A stretch of DNA of 10,061 nt from Gammaproteobacteria bacterium RIFCSPHIGHO2_12_FULL_37_34 (GTDB lineage Bacteria; Pseudomonadota; Gammaproteobacteria; DSM-16500): NCBI GenBank assembly GCA_001801495.1, contig MGXW01000015.1, positions 1 to 10,061 on the forward strand, in the 5' to 3' direction. Made by a program: the position numbers and the translations under genes. Positions 1-7,068 of this stretch are shown piece by piece. The first letter of the stretch is position 1; each line of letters starts with the position of its first letter. Below the pieces are notes generated by a model. That model was not told the origin of the DNA and did not search any database. It worked only from the letters and a program-made list of their open reading frames with translations.

Positions 1-50
1 ACACATGTATAGCAGTGATTAAAATAATTTTTTTATCTTATAAAACATGA

Positions 51-2825
51 TTATATGGTAGGACCAAATTGGTCTAATTGTTTTTGCACTTTCAGTAAAG
101 TGGTTTTTATTTCTTCTAATCTTACGCGCTCTTTAGCGACTACTTCAGCCGGCGCTTTCTCAACAAACTGCGGATTGTGCAGCTTATTTTCAATAAAAGT
201 GAGATCTTTTTTTAACGTTGCAATTTCTTTATTTAAGCGTTTCATTTCTTCTTGTTTATTTAAGCCTGCTAAGGGGATGTATAGTTCTAATTCACCAACA
301 AATGCAGTTGCAGCTGGTGGTGGTAATGTTTCCGGTTGCAACCAGGTCATCGATTCCAATTTAGCTAAAGTATGGAGTAAGTGAGAATGTTCTTCACTAT
401 TTTTTTTGTCAATAGATGTTCCTTTACGCAAAAAAACTGGTAAGAGTTTATTTGGGGCAATATTCATTTCACTGCGAATGGTGCGAATGGCAATAATAAT
501 ACGTTGCAACCATGTTAATTGTTGTTCCGCATGTTCATTGATCAAGTGAGGATCGCATGGAGGATAGGAGGCTAACATAATACTTTTCCCAGTATGACCA
601 ATTAAAGGCGCAATGCGTTGCCAAATTTCTTCGGTAATAAAAGGCATGATTGGATGCAATAAGCGTAATAATGTTTCGAGTACATGCACTAAAGTATGTC
701 GTGTACCACGTAATTGTTCTGCCGAGCTATTGGGTGTAGTGAGAATAGGTTTAGACAATTCCACATACCAATCGCAAAATTCATTCCAAGTAAAGTCATA
801 TAAAGCTTGTGCAAACAAATCGAAGCGATATTGAGTAAGCATAGTGTGCGCTGTGGTCATTGTTTTTTGTAGACGAGATACTATCCATTGATCAGGAAGA
901 GAAAGATGAAGATTTTTGTTTTCACGCCCTATATCTTGTCCTTCGACATTCATTAGCACGTAACGTGCTGCATTCCATAATTTATTACAAAAATGACGAT
1001 AACCAGTAAGACGATTGACATCAAAGCGAATGTCGCGTGTATAAGAGGCTACAGAACAAAAAGTAAATCGTAAAGCATCGGTGCCATAACTTGGAATCCC
1101 ATTAGGAAATTCTTTACGTGTAGCTTTTTCAATTTTTTGTGCCATGGTAGGTTGCATTAAACCATAGATACGTTTTTGAATAAGATCATTTAAAGAAATG
1201 CCGTCGATCAAATCAATGGGATCTAATACGTTTCCTTTTGATTTTGACATCTTATGTCCTTCTGCATCTCGAATGAGTCCTGTGACATACACTTCGCGAA
1301 AAGGGATTTGTTTGGTAAATTTAAGGCTCATCATGATCATTCTAGCCACCCAGAAAAAAATAATATCAAAACCAGTGACTAGAACATTCGTTGGAAAAAA
1401 TGTTTTTAATTCTGCAGTATGATTTGGCCATCCTAATGAGGAAAATGGCCACAATGCTGATGAGAACCAAGTATCTAAGACATCTTCATCTTGTCTTAGC
1501 GTAAGATTAGGGGGAAGATGGTTGCGTTTGCGAGCATCTTCTTCGTCATGACCCACATAAGTATGCCCATCTTCATCATACCAAACTGGAATGCGGTGGC
1601 CCCACCATAATTGTCGGCTAATGCACCAATCTTCAATATTGTTCATCCATTGAAAATAAGTTTTATTCCAATTTTCAGGAACAAAACGAATTGCACCTTG
1701 TTCAATTGCTTGAATAGCAGGTGTAGCAAGAGTTTTTGATTTTACATACCATTGATAAGTTAGATAAGGTTCAATGACCGTACCGGAACGATCTCCACGT
1801 GGTATTTTTAATTGGTGTGTAACAACTTTTTCTAACAAATTTTGCGTTTCTAGATCCTGTACGATTTTTTCACGTGCTTTAAAACGATCAAGGCCTTGGT
1901 AAATAGGGGGTACATTTTCGTTTAGTTCTGCAGTTGGTGTAAAAATGTTAATGGGTGTCAAGTTGTGACGTAAACCAACAGCGTAATCGTTAAAATCATG
2001 TGCGGGTGTGATTTTAACACAGCCTGTTCCAAATAATGGATCAACGTAGGCATCTGCAATGATAGGAATGATACGGTCAGTAAGCGGTAAGCGCACGTAT
2101 TGACCAATAAAAGATTGATAACGTTGATCATCAGGATGAATAGCAACGGCAACATCTCCTAACATGGTTTCAGGTCGAGTAGTTGCAACAATTAAATGAT
2201 TTTTTGAATCAACGATAGGATAACGGATATACCACAATTTTCCTTCTTCTTCTTCATTTGTTACTTCTAAATCAGAGATCGCAGTGAGTAAACTGGGATC
2301 CCAGTTGACTAAACGTTTTCCGCGATAAATTAAATTTTCTTCGTATAAGCGAATAAATACTTCTCGCACCGCATAAGAAAGTTCAGGATCCATGGTAAAA
2401 CGTTCGCGTTGCCAATCCATCGATGCGCCTAGTCGGCGTAATTGTTGTGTAATGCGATCACCTGATTCTTCTTTCCATGCCCAAATTTTTTCAATAAATT
2501 TTTCTCGCCCTACAGCATGACGCGTTTTTCCTTGCTGGTTTAGTTGGCGCTCCACCACCATTTGTGTAGCAATACCAGCATGATCAGTACCAGTTTGCCA
2601 TAAGGTGTGATCACCACACATGCGGTGATAACGAATGAGTACGTCAATGAGTGTAAAAACAAAACCATGTCCCATGTGCAGGCTGCCTGTTACATTAGGA
2701 GGTGGGAGCATGATGCAGTAAGGCGTGCCTTTACCTGATGCGGTAAAGTAGCCGTTTTCTTCCCAGGTTTGGTACCAATGGTGCTCTATAAGAGCCGGTT
2801 GATAGGTTTTATCTAGAGTAGTCAT
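51..2825 (-). CDS. valS: Valyl-tRNA synthetase (ValRS)
   Basis: Class I aminoacyl-tRNA synthetase that charges tRNA-Val with valine in the cytoplasm and hydrolyses mischarged Thr-tRNA-Val. The 924-residue product is complete and close to the family's usual size (E. coli about 951). Visible landmarks in order: the HIGH-type motif PPPNVTGSLHMGH at 41-53; the CP1 editing domain with TTRPETMLGD at 215-224 and the GTGCVKITPAHDFND block near 266-280; CISRQLWWGHRIPVW at 401-415; DTWFSSALWPFSSLGWP near 451-467; the KMSKS loop at 525-529; a helical anticodon-binding domain at about 645-800; and a Lys/Glu-rich C-terminal coiled coil at about 857-920, the tRNA-binding arm typical of ValRS. The start overlaps the holC stop by 4 bp (ATGA). 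No Shine-Dalgarno is visible before it (AAAATTAAAACCCC), so translation probably depends on coupling to holC. It is the last gene of pepA-holC-valS. Identification is secure. Confidence 0.98.
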   Translation of the reverse strand: MTTLDKTYQPALIEHHWYQTWEENGYFTASGKGTPYCIMLPPPNVTGSLHMGHGFVFTLIDVLIRYHRMCGDHTLWQTGTDHAGIATQMVVERQLNQQGKTRHAVGREKFIEKIWAWKEESGDRITQQLRRLGASMDWQRERFTMDPELSYAVREVFIRLYEENLIYRGKRLVNWDPSLLTAISDLEVTNEEEEGKLWYIRYPIVDSKNHLIVATTRPETMLGDVAVAIHPDDQRYQSFIGQYVRLPLTDRIIPIIADAYVDPLFGTGCVKITPAHDFNDYAVGLRHNLTPINIFTPTAELNENVPPIYQGLDRFKAREKIVQDLETQNLLEKVVTHQLKIPRGDRSGTVIEPYLTYQWYVKSKTLATPAIQAIEQGAIRFVPENWNKTYFQWMNNIEDWCISRQLWWGHRIPVWYDEDGHTYVGHDEEDARKRNHLPPNLTLRQDEDVLDTWFSSALWPFSSLGWPNHTAELKTFFPTNVLVTGFDIIFFWVARMIMMSLKFTKQIPFREVYVTGLIRDAEGHKMSKSKGNVLDPIDLIDGISLNDLIQKRIYGLMQPTMAQKIEKATRKEFPNGIPSYGTDALRFTFCSVASYTRDIRFDVNRLTGYRHFCNKLWNAARYVLMNVEGQDIGRENKNLHLSLPDQWIVSRLQKTMTTAHTMLTQYRFDLFAQALYDFTWNEFCDWYVELSKPILTTPNSSAEQLRGTRHTLVHVLETLLRLLHPIMPFITEEIWQRIAPLIGHTGKSIMLASYPPCDPHLINEHAEQQLTWLQRIIIAIRTIRSEMNIAPNKLLPVFLRKGTSIDKKNSEEHSHLLHTLAKLESMTWLQPETLPPPAATAFVGELELYIPLAGLNKQEEMKRLNKEIATLKKDLTFIENKLHNPQFVEKAPAEVVAKERVRLEEIKTTLLKVQKQLDQFGPTI

Positions 2826-3250
2826 GGGGTTTTAATTTTAATTGTATTAATTTCACAGCCTTGTTCGCGATAAAGTCGATAGCGTTCACGCGCTAATTGT
2901 TGCATATCTGAATCGGAAAATACAATTTCTATTACACGTTCAAATTGGGAGTAAAAAGTAGGAATAGTGTTTGTTAGATTGATTAAAAGATCATGACTAT
3001 GTGGTTGCGTATCATGATAACCGATTTGAATGGGCGCGATACTTAGTTCTGATGAAATAATATGATGTGGTAAAAAACTATCGTCACGAAATGTCCACAA
3101 TAATTTATCTAGATGTTCTGCTGCTTCAGGGGAGTTGAGGTGTAAATAAATTTGTTTTTGATCGTGATAAGCTTGTTCTGCGCATTGACAAGCAAAACGC
3201 AGGCTTTTTTCTTGATTTGCTTGATCCAATACATAAAAATCAACTTTCAT
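2822..3250 (-). CDS. holC: DNA polymerase III subunit chi
   Basis: Chi is the clamp-loader accessory subunit that pairs with psi (HolD) and links the replicase to single-strand DNA-binding protein SSB during lagging-strand synthesis. The product is 142 residues, against about 147 in E. coli. Recognisable stretches are the N-terminal beta strand MKVDFYVLD, the central LDKLLWTFRDDSFLPH (about 47-62), DLLINLTN near 87-94, and the C-terminal QLARERYRLYREQG, which closely matches the conserved E. coli segment QLARERYKAYR. The gene lies between pepA and valS, exactly where gammaproteobacteria carry holC, and overlaps both by 4 bp. Its start codon sits in the pepA stop (ATGA), with a purine-rich AGAAGAG about 7 bases upstream inside pepA. 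The sequence is divergent in the middle, as usual for this fast-evolving subunit. Context and C-terminus together make the assignment firm. Confidence 0.95.
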   Translation of the reverse strand: MKVDFYVLDQANQEKSLRFACQCAEQAYHDQKQIYLHLNSPEAAEHLDKLLWTFRDDSFLPHHIISSELSIAPIQIGYHDTQPHSHDLLINLTNTIPTFYSQFERVIEIVFSDSDMQQLARERYRLYREQGCEINTIKIKTP

Positions 3251-4734
3251 TTACGCGCTCTTCTGATAATATATTGCATCAGTAGAGGGACAGGTCTGCC
3301 GGTTGCCATTCGTTCGGTTGTTCCCATCATCATCGCACCGGTTCCAGCAATATCCAAATGAGCCCAACGGAAATTTTTAGTGAATCGAGATAAAAAACAA
3401 GCTGCTGTAATGGTACCGGCTGAACGCCCACCACTATTTGCCATGTCAGCAAAAGGGCTTTTAATTTGATCCTGATAGTCATCCCATAATGGTAATTGCC
3501 ACGCTCTATCGTTACTTTCTTCGCCGGCTGCAAGTAGCGCATTTGCAAGTGGTTGATGGTTAGATAGTAAACCTATTGCGTGCATACCTAAACTAACGAC
3601 TACGGCACCTGTTAAGGTTGCAATATCAATGACAACATCTGGTTTATAACGCTCGCAATAAGTCAATGCATCTGCAAGAATTAACCGACCTTCAGCATCA
3701 GTACTGATTACTTCTATCGTTTGTCCTGATAAACTTGTTAGAATATCCTCTGGTTTGTATGCGGTTCCACCAGGCATGTTTTCGACAGCAGGAATAATAC
3801 CGATTAGATGAACGGGTAATTTAAGCATAGCAGCAACTTTCATGATACCAAGCACCGTTGCAGCACCACACATATCGTATTTCATGCCAACCATGTTTTC
3901 AGGTGATTTCAATGAGTTACCACCAGTATCGAATGTAATTCCTTTCCCGACAAGCGCAAGTGGTGCGCGTTTAATATGAGCATTGTATTGAAGGCAAATC
4001 AACTTGGCATCTTGAGCGCTTCCTTGAGAAACAGCAAGTAGTGCACCCATCCCCAATTTTTTCATCTCTCTTTCTTCAAGAATTTTTACTGAAAGTGCCG
4101 GGTAGTTTTTAGCCAATTCTTTAGCTTGTTGTGCAAGATAATGGGGTGTGCAAATATTACTTGGTAAATTAGCTAAATTTTTTGTAAAGGTTACTCCTTC
4201 AGCAATGGCTTGGCCTTGTTTGAAGGCTTGATCACAGGGTTTTTGATATTTCGAATGTGGGATATCAATAATTAATTCTTTTAAGGTGAGAGGCGGTTCT
4301 TTTTCAGTTTTAAAGGTATCAAAACGATAACAAGCCTCCCCTGTCGCCTCCGCTAGTTGTTTAACTTTCCAAGGTAACGATTGTCGTTTAATGGGGAGCT
4401 CAGTCAAGTAGCATGTGGCTTCCACTACTTTGTTTGCGCAAGCTGCTCGAATGGCAGCGACAGCAATTTTTTTAAATAGTATAGGAGTAATATTTTTTTC
4501 TTTTCCACAACCTACTAATACCAAGCAGGCAAAAGGAGTATATTGAAAAAGTGGTAAAGTACAGGCTAATTTGCCCTGAAAAATGCCTTCTTTTAGAAGT
4601 TTACTGATGGTACCGTGACAGAGTGTGTCTACTTTTTTACCAGTAGCTGTCAGTTTTCCTTCTTCAAACACGCCGAGAATGAGGCAAGTGTTTTGTTGTT
4701 TTTCAGGGGATGTTACTTTTACACTAAATTTCAT
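3247..4734 (-). CDS. pepA: Leucyl aminopeptidase, M17 family (aminopeptidase A)
   Basis: Cytosolic two-metal exopeptidase that removes N-terminal residues, preferring Leu, from peptides; family members form hexamers. The product is 495 residues (E. coli PepA 503). The N-terminal non-catalytic domain covers about 1-165 and is poorly conserved. The catalytic domain carries every expected ligand: Lys264 and Asp269 in GKGITFD, Asp287 in MKYDMCGAATVLG, Asp346 and Glu348 in STDAEGRL, with catalytic Lys276 and Arg350. The M17 signature normally reads NTDAEGRL, and here its first residue is Ser344; position 273 is Asn in GGNSLK where E. coli has Ile. Neither is a metal ligand. The ATG at 4732-4734 is preceded by GGAG five bases upstream. 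It is the first gene of pepA-holC-valS and divergent from lptF. E. coli PepA also binds DNA in Xer recombination and carAB control; nothing here shows whether this one does. Confidence 0.97.
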   Translation of the reverse strand: MKFSVKVTSPEKQQNTCLILGVFEEGKLTATGKKVDTLCHGTISKLLKEGIFQGKLACTLPLFQYTPFACLVLVGCGKEKNITPILFKKIAVAAIRAACANKVVEATCYLTELPIKRQSLPWKVKQLAEATGEACYRFDTFKTEKEPPLTLKELIIDIPHSKYQKPCDQAFKQGQAIAEGVTFTKNLANLPSNICTPHYLAQQAKELAKNYPALSVKILEEREMKKLGMGALLAVSQGSAQDAKLICLQYNAHIKRAPLALVGKGITFDTGGNSLKSPENMVGMKYDMCGAATVLGIMKVAAMLKLPVHLIGIIPAVENMPGGTAYKPEDILTSLSGQTIEVISTDAEGRLILADALTYCERYKPDVVIDIATLTGAVVVSLGMHAIGLLSNHQPLANALLAAGEESNDRAWQLPLWDDYQDQIKSPFADMANSGGRSAGTITAACFLSRFTKNFRWAHLDIAGTGAMMMGTTERMATGRPVPLLMQYIIRRARK

Positions 4735-4764
4735 AATGACTCCAGAAGAATATTTCTATTCCCT

Positions 4765-4793
4765 ATTATCAATTCAAATCGAATGATTTGCTA
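4765..4793 (-). promoter_or_regulatory. Candidate sigma-70 promoter for pepA-holC-valS
   Basis: On the minus strand, GATAAT (4765-4770) matches the -10 consensus at 5 of 6 positions. The hexamer 17 bases upstream, TAGCAA (4788-4793), matches -35 at only 3 of 6. Transcription would begin near 4758, leaving a leader of about 24 bases that includes the GGAG ribosome-binding site (4740-4743). A better-scoring alternative, TTGAAT/AATATT with a 17-bp spacer, would start within the ribosome-binding site and is less plausible. The position in the divergent gap supports a promoter, but the exact boxes are uncertain. Confidence 0.33.
4775..4790. repeat. 16-bp inverted repeat in the pepA/lptF divergent region
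   Basis: CAAATC-GAAT-GATTTG is a perfect 6-bp inverted repeat around a 4-base centre, near the middle of the 117-bp gap between the divergent pepA and lptF starts. It overlaps the weak -35 region of the proposed lptF promoter and adjoins the proposed pepA -10. That is where an operator controlling both directions would sit. A 6-bp perfect repeat in AT-rich DNA can also arise by chance, and no regulator is recognisable from it. Confidence 0.3.
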
Positions 4794-4811
4794 CTTTAAA
4801 ATCGATATAAT
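4783..4811 (+). promoter_or_regulatory. Candidate sigma-70 promoter for lptF-lptG
   Basis: A perfect -10 hexamer TATAAT lies at 4806-4811. Seventeen bases upstream is ATGATT (4783-4788), which matches the -35 consensus only at its central TGA. Transcription would begin near 4818, giving a leader of about 34 bases before the GTG start of lptF. The -10 is convincing in this position; the poor -35 suggests moderate strength or an activator requirement. Confidence 0.5.
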
Positions 4812-4851
4812 CTAACATATTCCTACTGATTGCATCCATAACGAGGCTTTC

Positions 4852-5946
4852 GTGATCATTACGCGCTATCTTACGCGAGAAGTATTAAATGCATTATTGT
4901 TTATCACAACTATTTTATTGTTAGCATTTCTTTGCCAACAGGTTGTGCGATATTTGAATTATGCAGCAGTAGGTAAAATTCCAACGAATATCTTATTTCA
5001 ATTAGTTAGTTTTGAAGTTCCTTATTTGCTCGCTCTTCTATTACCTTTAGGATTATATCTCGGTATTTTATTAGCATATGGCAGATTAAGCGCGCAATAC
5101 GAAATGGCTATTTTGCAAATGTATGGTTTTGGTAATCGGCGTTTAATGCGTCTCACTTTTTCCCTTGCGCTCGCAGTAACAGCTCTCGTATTAGTATTAA
5201 TGTTATGGGTTAATCCATTTGTTTCTGCTAAACGACAACAAGTAATGGAAAGTAGTGAGATGACACTTCATTTAATTGAAACGCTGATACCTGGGCGATT
5301 TCAAGTGAGCGCTGATGGCAATCGTGTCATGTATGTAGAAAAACTATCTCGTGATAGACAACGTGCCGAAAATGTATTTTTAGCTCAGGGCAAGGAGTTA
5401 GCGGATGAAGAGCGACATGCATGGATGTTAGTTGTTGCGAAACAAGGGTACCAAACCAACAGTACATCCCGCGATCAATTTTTTGTTACCACCGATGGCT
5501 ATCGCTATGAAGGTATACCAGGGCAAAATGATTACACGATTACGCAGTATGGAAAATATACTGTTAGAATGCCATCAGGGGAGATGCATGCCACTCATCA
5601 AGAAGATGAATCCTTATCTACCTTACAATTATGGGAAGATTATGCTAATCCAAAACGTGCTGCAGAGTTGCAATGGCGGTTTTCTATCGCCATCTCAACA
5701 TTTTTATTAGCAATGCTTGCTATTCCGTTACTGATGCTTCGACCACAACAAAGCAGTTATTTGGCATTATTACCAGCTGTTTTAATTTATATCATCTATA
5801 TTAATTTGCTTTTTGTTGCCAGGCGTTGGATAGAGGGAGGTGTAATATCTATTACCCTAGGAATGTGGTGGGTGCATGGTCTTGCCTTGGTTTTTATTGT
5901 GATGGCTCTATTGGGTGTGAGGATAGTGAGATGGCAGAATAAATGA
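4852..5946 (+). CDS. lptF: LPS export ABC transporter permease LptF
   Basis: Inner-membrane subunit of LptB2FG, which extracts lipopolysaccharide from the inner membrane and pushes it onto the periplasmic LptC-LptA bridge. The product is 364 residues, like E. coli LptF (about 366). The visible architecture is that of the LptF/LptG permease family: three N-terminal membrane helices (about 11-30, 47-76, 101-122), a periplasmic beta-jellyroll domain (about 125-270), then three more helices (about 277-296, 303-324, 335-357). The cytoplasmic coupling helix after helix 2 (RLSAQYEMAILQMYGFG) keeps Glu84, the E. coli residue that contacts LptB. The start is GTG at 4852, chosen because MIITRYLTRE aligns from residue 1 with E. 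coli MIIIRYLVRE and a CGAGG ribosome-binding site lies five bases upstream. It is divergent from pepA, as in other gammaproteobacteria. Its TGA overlaps the lptG ATG by 4 bp, fitting equimolar synthesis of the two partners. Confidence 0.95.
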   Translation: MIITRYLTREVLNALLFITTILLLAFLCQQVVRYLNYAAVGKIPTNILFQLVSFEVPYLLALLLPLGLYLGILLAYGRLSAQYEMAILQMYGFGNRRLMRLTFSLALAVTALVLVLMLWVNPFVSAKRQQVMESSEMTLHLIETLIPGRFQVSADGNRVMYVEKLSRDRQRAENVFLAQGKELADEERHAWMLVVAKQGYQTNSTSRDQFFVTTDGYRYEGIPGQNDYTITQYGKYTVRMPSGEMHATHQEDESLSTLQLWEDYANPKRAAELQWRFSIAISTFLLAMLAIPLLMLRPQQSSYLALLPAVLIYIIYINLLFVARRWIEGGVISITLGMWWVHGLALVFIVMALLGVRIVRWQNK

Positions 5947-7016
5947 TTCATATTCTTGATCGTTATATTTCTAAAGTTATTATGCTGGCAACAGGGTTGA
6001 TTACACTCATTGTAGCAAGTGTGATGTTGCTTATTATGCTATTACAAGAATTAAAAACGATAGGATCTGGCGATTATGAAATTGGGCAAGCTATTTATTT
6101 TGTTTTATTACGGTTACCCAATGAATTATACCATTTTGCACCTATTCTTGTTTTATTGGGCAGTATCGTTGGATTAAGTATTTTATCATCTTATCGTGAG
6201 TTAGCAGTGATACGAACTTCTGGATTTTCTGTTGCTCGAATGATTTATAGTGTTCTTGGCGCAGCTTTAGTATTGGTTTTTTTTATGAGTGCAATAGGAG
6301 AATTATTTGCGCCGCGCTTAAGTTATCACGCCACCATGCACAAAGAAAATGCACGAAATGCGGGGCAAGCAGTTGTAACGGCTGCTGGTGTTTGGTTTCA
6401 TGTCGATAATAATTTTATTCACGTTCAGCGTGTGGTTAAGCGCCAATTATTGGAAGGTGTGACACGGTATCAATTTGATAATCAGCATCGCCTACAAGCA
6501 GCCTATTTTGCTAAGACCTTGTCCTTACAAGGAGAGGCGTGGCAGATGAATGATGTTGTGAAAACGACATTTTATGATAATCAAACGAAAAGCCAATCTT
6601 ATTCACATATTCCATGGGATTTACAATTTCATCCTAATCTTCTTAATGTAGGTGTAATTGATGCAAATGAAATGTCTCTTTCAAAATTAAACACACTTAT
6701 TCGCTATCTTAAACAAAATGGCTTACAATCAAATGAATATCAATATGAATTTTGGCAACGACTGTTGCAGCCCATCCTGTCGCTTATTATGGTTTTTCTT
6801 ACGATTCCATTTGTTTTGAGTACTTTAAATACAGCCACATTAGCTTGGCGTTTAATGATGGGTATTTTAATCGGGTTTATATTTTTTATTAGTAATGCAT
6901 TTTTAGGACAACTGTGTATTGTTTATCAATTACCTGCATTTTTAGCAGCATTGCTACCCCTTTTGCTTTTTGCCATGATAGGCCTTGTTTTGATAAATAA
7001 AATTAAATACGCTTGA
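5943..7016 (+). CDS. lptG: LPS export ABC transporter permease LptG
   Basis: Second membrane subunit of LptB2FG, paired with LptF to form the lipopolysaccharide-extracting cavity. The product is 357 residues (E. coli LptG about 360). It shows the same plan as LptF: helices at about 14-37, 66-83 and 101-117, a periplasmic domain at about 120-270, and helices at about 275-293, 302-322 and 330-351. LptG rather than LptF is indicated by the N-terminus MIHILDRYIS, by second position in the operon, and by the coupling-helix sequence SSYRELAVIRTSGFS (about 82-96), equivalent to the LptG 'SELVVMRASGFS' type; its Glu86 probably corresponds to the LptB-contacting Glu88 of E. coli. The start codon overlaps the lptF stop as ATGA and lacks a close Shine-Dalgarno, so coupling is likely. 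The stop codon at 7014-7016 lies inside the -35 element of the htpG promoter, and no terminator hairpin follows. Confidence 0.94.
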   Translation: MIHILDRYISKVIMLATGLITLIVASVMLLIMLLQELKTIGSGDYEIGQAIYFVLLRLPNELYHFAPILVLLGSIVGLSILSSYRELAVIRTSGFSVARMIYSVLGAALVLVFFMSAIGELFAPRLSYHATMHKENARNAGQAVVTAAGVWFHVDNNFIHVQRVVKRQLLEGVTRYQFDNQHRLQAAYFAKTLSLQGEAWQMNDVVKTTFYDNQTKSQSYSHIPWDLQFHPNLLNVGVIDANEMSLSKLNTLIRYLKQNGLQSNEYQYEFWQRLLQPILSLIMVFLTIPFVLSTLNTATLAWRLMMGILIGFIFFISNAFLGQLCIVYQLPAFLAALLPLLLFAMIGLVLINKIKYA

Positions 7017-7040
7017 ATTTTTTATTTTTGTCCCTATATA
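7012..7040 (+). promoter_or_regulatory. Heat-shock (sigma-32/RpoH-type) promoter of htpG
   Basis: CTTGAAT (7012-7018) matches the sigma-32 -35 consensus CTTGAAA at 6 of 7 bases. After 13 bases, CCCTATATA (7032-7040) matches the -10 consensus CCCCATNTA with one mismatch. Spacing is within the known range. Transcription should start near 7047, leaving a leader of about 22 bases with a strong AAGGTGGAG ribosome-binding site (7052-7060). Placement before htpG, a known RpoH target in E. coli, supports it. The same stretch can be read as sigma-70: TTGAAT (7013-7018), 18 bases, TATAAA (7037-7042). The two readings are not exclusive. Confidence 0.72.
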
Positions 7041-7068
7041 AACTTCAGTACAAGGTGGAGAACATTTT

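Noticed and set aside
1..50. Possible terminator downstream of valS: TTTTAT-CTT-ATAAAA is a perfect inverted repeat at 31-45.
   Set aside because: The stem is only A-T pairs and too weak for an intrinsic terminator. The real terminator may lie left of the window; apart from this the 50 bases show nothing.
55..384. Plus-strand open frame of 109 codons opposite the 3' end of valS; similar ones at 613-834 and 1198-1422.
   Set aside because: They lie antisense to an unambiguous, motif-rich valS, their translations resemble no family, and no ribosome-binding site supports them.
4615..4815. Plus-strand open frame of 66 codons running out of pepA into the divergent gap.
   Set aside because: Most of it is antisense to the conserved start of pepA and it ends inside the promoter region. 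The translation is low-complexity and unrecognisable.
5432..5710. Second open frame of 92 codons inside lptF.
   Set aside because: It is a frame-shifted shadow of the LptF periplasmic domain, with no start signal or recognisable product.
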